A DNA stretch of 5,930 nucleotides, taken from Ktedonobacterales bacterium (GTDB lineage Bacteria > Chloroflexota > Ktedonobacteria > Ktedonobacterales > JACDGC01). A program made the position numbers and the translations under genes. Below, piece by piece: positions 5,075 through 5,930 of this stretch (positions within the stretch are counted from its first letter, which is position 1; each line of letters starts with the position of its first letter). The notes under the pieces were generated by a model, which did not search any database, had not been told where the DNA came from, and saw only the letters and a list, made by a program, of their open reading frames with translations. Location of the stretch: the NCBI GenBank assembly GCA_013815535.1, contig JACDGC010000272.1, positions 1-5,930 of the forward strand. Reading direction: 5' to 3'.

Positions 5075-5930
5075 TTAGCGCGAGATGCGTGGTTGCTGCA
5101 AGGGTGGGGCGGTGGGAACCGGGATCGGTGGCGCCTTTGCCTTGTGCTGCAAGTGCAAGCCATGTTTCGTCTTCTCCCAGAAATGGGGCTTGAAAATCAA
5201 CTGATAGAACGCGACCACGGCGGCAAAGCTCATCATCAGCCAGTAATACATGATGAGTGGGACGGCCAACATCAGGCTATATTGCTGGGTCCGGGCACAG
5301 GCGATGAAGTAGACGTAGAGATAGAGGAAGTTCCCCCAGATCAAGCACACGAGCGCGGGATAGTAGATCGGCGCGATGTAGAGTGTGGCATAGAGCGGTG
5401 CCAGGACGGGCCGCGCGACGATGTAGAGGATGAGCAACACCCACATGACCGGATTGATGAAAAAGGTTGCGGGTGACGCGCCAATGATCAATTGCAGCGA
5501 GATGAATTCGCGCCAGCGTTTGGGTTGCAGGAACTTCCACGGACGGCGCATATGCACCAGATAGGTTTGGAAATAGCCCTTGGTCCAGCGAGACCGTTGG
5601 CGAATCCAGTTCCGCGAGTTCGAGTTGGCTTCCTCCAACGTCGTTGAGTCGATCACGGCGGTGCGCAGGTGATATTGCGCCAGCCGCAGCCCCAAGTCGC
5701 AGTCTTCCGTGACGTTGAAGGGGTCCCAGCCCCCTAAGCGCCGCAAAATGGCGGTGCGGAAGTGGTTCGAGGTGCCGCCCAGGGGCAAGCTCAAGCCCGC
5801 CCATTGCAAGCCGGGCAGGGTAAAATTGAACCACAGGGCATATTCCAACGCGAACCACCGCGTGAGCATATTTTGCGTCGGATTGTAAAACCCCAATTTG
5901 GCTTGCACACATGCCGTGTTGGTGCTTTGG
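5075..5930 (-). CDS. GT2 membrane glycosyltransferase (cellulose-synthase-like), 5' end beyond the window
   Basis: The frame is open from the right edge to TAA at 5075-5077, giving 284 visible residues of the C-terminal part. The coding sequence continues past the window. A GTG at 5906-5908 is internal, since conserved sequence (QSTNTAC, then VQAKLGFYNPTQNMLTRWF) runs through it. Visible hallmarks of processive GT2 synthases are GGTSNHFR (about 5776-5753), the TED motif in NVTEDCDLGLR (about 5710-5702) that supplies the catalytic base, and QRSRW (about 5599-5585), the Q-x-x-R-W chain-binding motif. Then come three or four membrane helices and LIFKPHFWEKTKHGL, a typical closing motif. A short proline-rich tail ends the protein. 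The enzyme should polymerise or transfer sugars from a nucleotide-sugar at the inner membrane face and pass the chain outward. It is the first visible gene of the operon. Product chemistry (cellulose, another beta-glucan, or poly-N-acetylglucosamine-like) cannot be settled from this half. Confidence 0.88.
   Translation of the reverse strand, partial: QSTNTACVQAKLGFYNPTQNMLTRWFALEYALWFNFTLPGLQWAGLSLPLGGTSNHFRTAILRRLGGWDPFNVTEDCDLGLRLAQYHLRTAVIDSTTLEEANSNSRNWIRQRSRWTKGYFQTYLVHMRRPWKFLQPKRWREFISLQLIIGASPATFFINPVMWVLLILYIVARPVLAPLYATLYIAPIYYPALVCLIWGNFLYLYVYFIACARTQQYSLMLAVPLIMYYWLMMSFAAVVAFYQLIFKPHFWEKTKHGLHLQHKAKAPPIPVPTAPPLQQPRISR

Noticed and set aside
1..5930. CRISPR array, tRNA or rRNA genes
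   Set aside because: No regularly spaced direct repeats, no cloverleaf with a TTCGA-type arm and no rRNA-like sequence were seen on reading either strand.

Overview
The window looks like a piece of a large, GC-rich bacterial genome with an active accessory fraction. The RHS-core fragment, the IS remnants and the GT2/GT-C/GH5 operon together suggest Chloroflexota, perhaps a Ktedonobacteria-like organism. That assignment rests on how the proteins read, not on a database match.

Left half (1-1766, + strand): a graveyard of polymorphic-toxin and IS pieces. It opens with the last 35 codons of an IS3-family transposase (1-108) and its presumed right terminus. This is joined to the C-terminal tip of a small RelE/BECR-like toxin (121-282) that lacks its N-terminus. 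A terminator-like hairpin follows (296-352), then a gene-poor AT-rich stretch with a perfect 14-bp inverted repeat (496-531). Next comes an intact AT-rich gene (612-1097) for a 161-residue protein that looks like an immunity protein. Only about 40 bp later, GC-rich sequence resumes with an RHS repeat core lacking any start (1139-1582). It runs in frame into the C-terminus of an IS5-family transposase (to 1750). Toxin tip, immunity-like gene, then a start-less rhs fragment is the layout expected of displaced 'orphan' rhs toxin/immunity cassettes, here eroded by at least two insertion sequences.

Middle (1767-2155): no convincing gene. It holds a 12-bp palindrome, a 21-bp stem hairpin whose only irregularities are G-U pairs on the + strand, and a likely terminator for the genes on the right, which read leftward.

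Right half (2156-5930, - strand): a compact three-gene operon read from right to left. It encodes a processive-type GT2 membrane glycosyltransferase (5' end outside the window), a 561-residue GT-C membrane glycosyltransferase, and a membrane-anchored GH5 cellulase-like glycosidase. Spacings of 59 and 28 nt and good ribosome binding sites argue for co-transcription. The simplest reading is synthesis, modification and trimming of an exported polysaccharide, with the GT2 polymerising inside, the GT-C adding lipid-linked sugars outside, and the GH5 editing or releasing the chain outside. The best leads are the orphan toxin/immunity cassette and the variant SEP catalytic motif of the GH5 enzyme.
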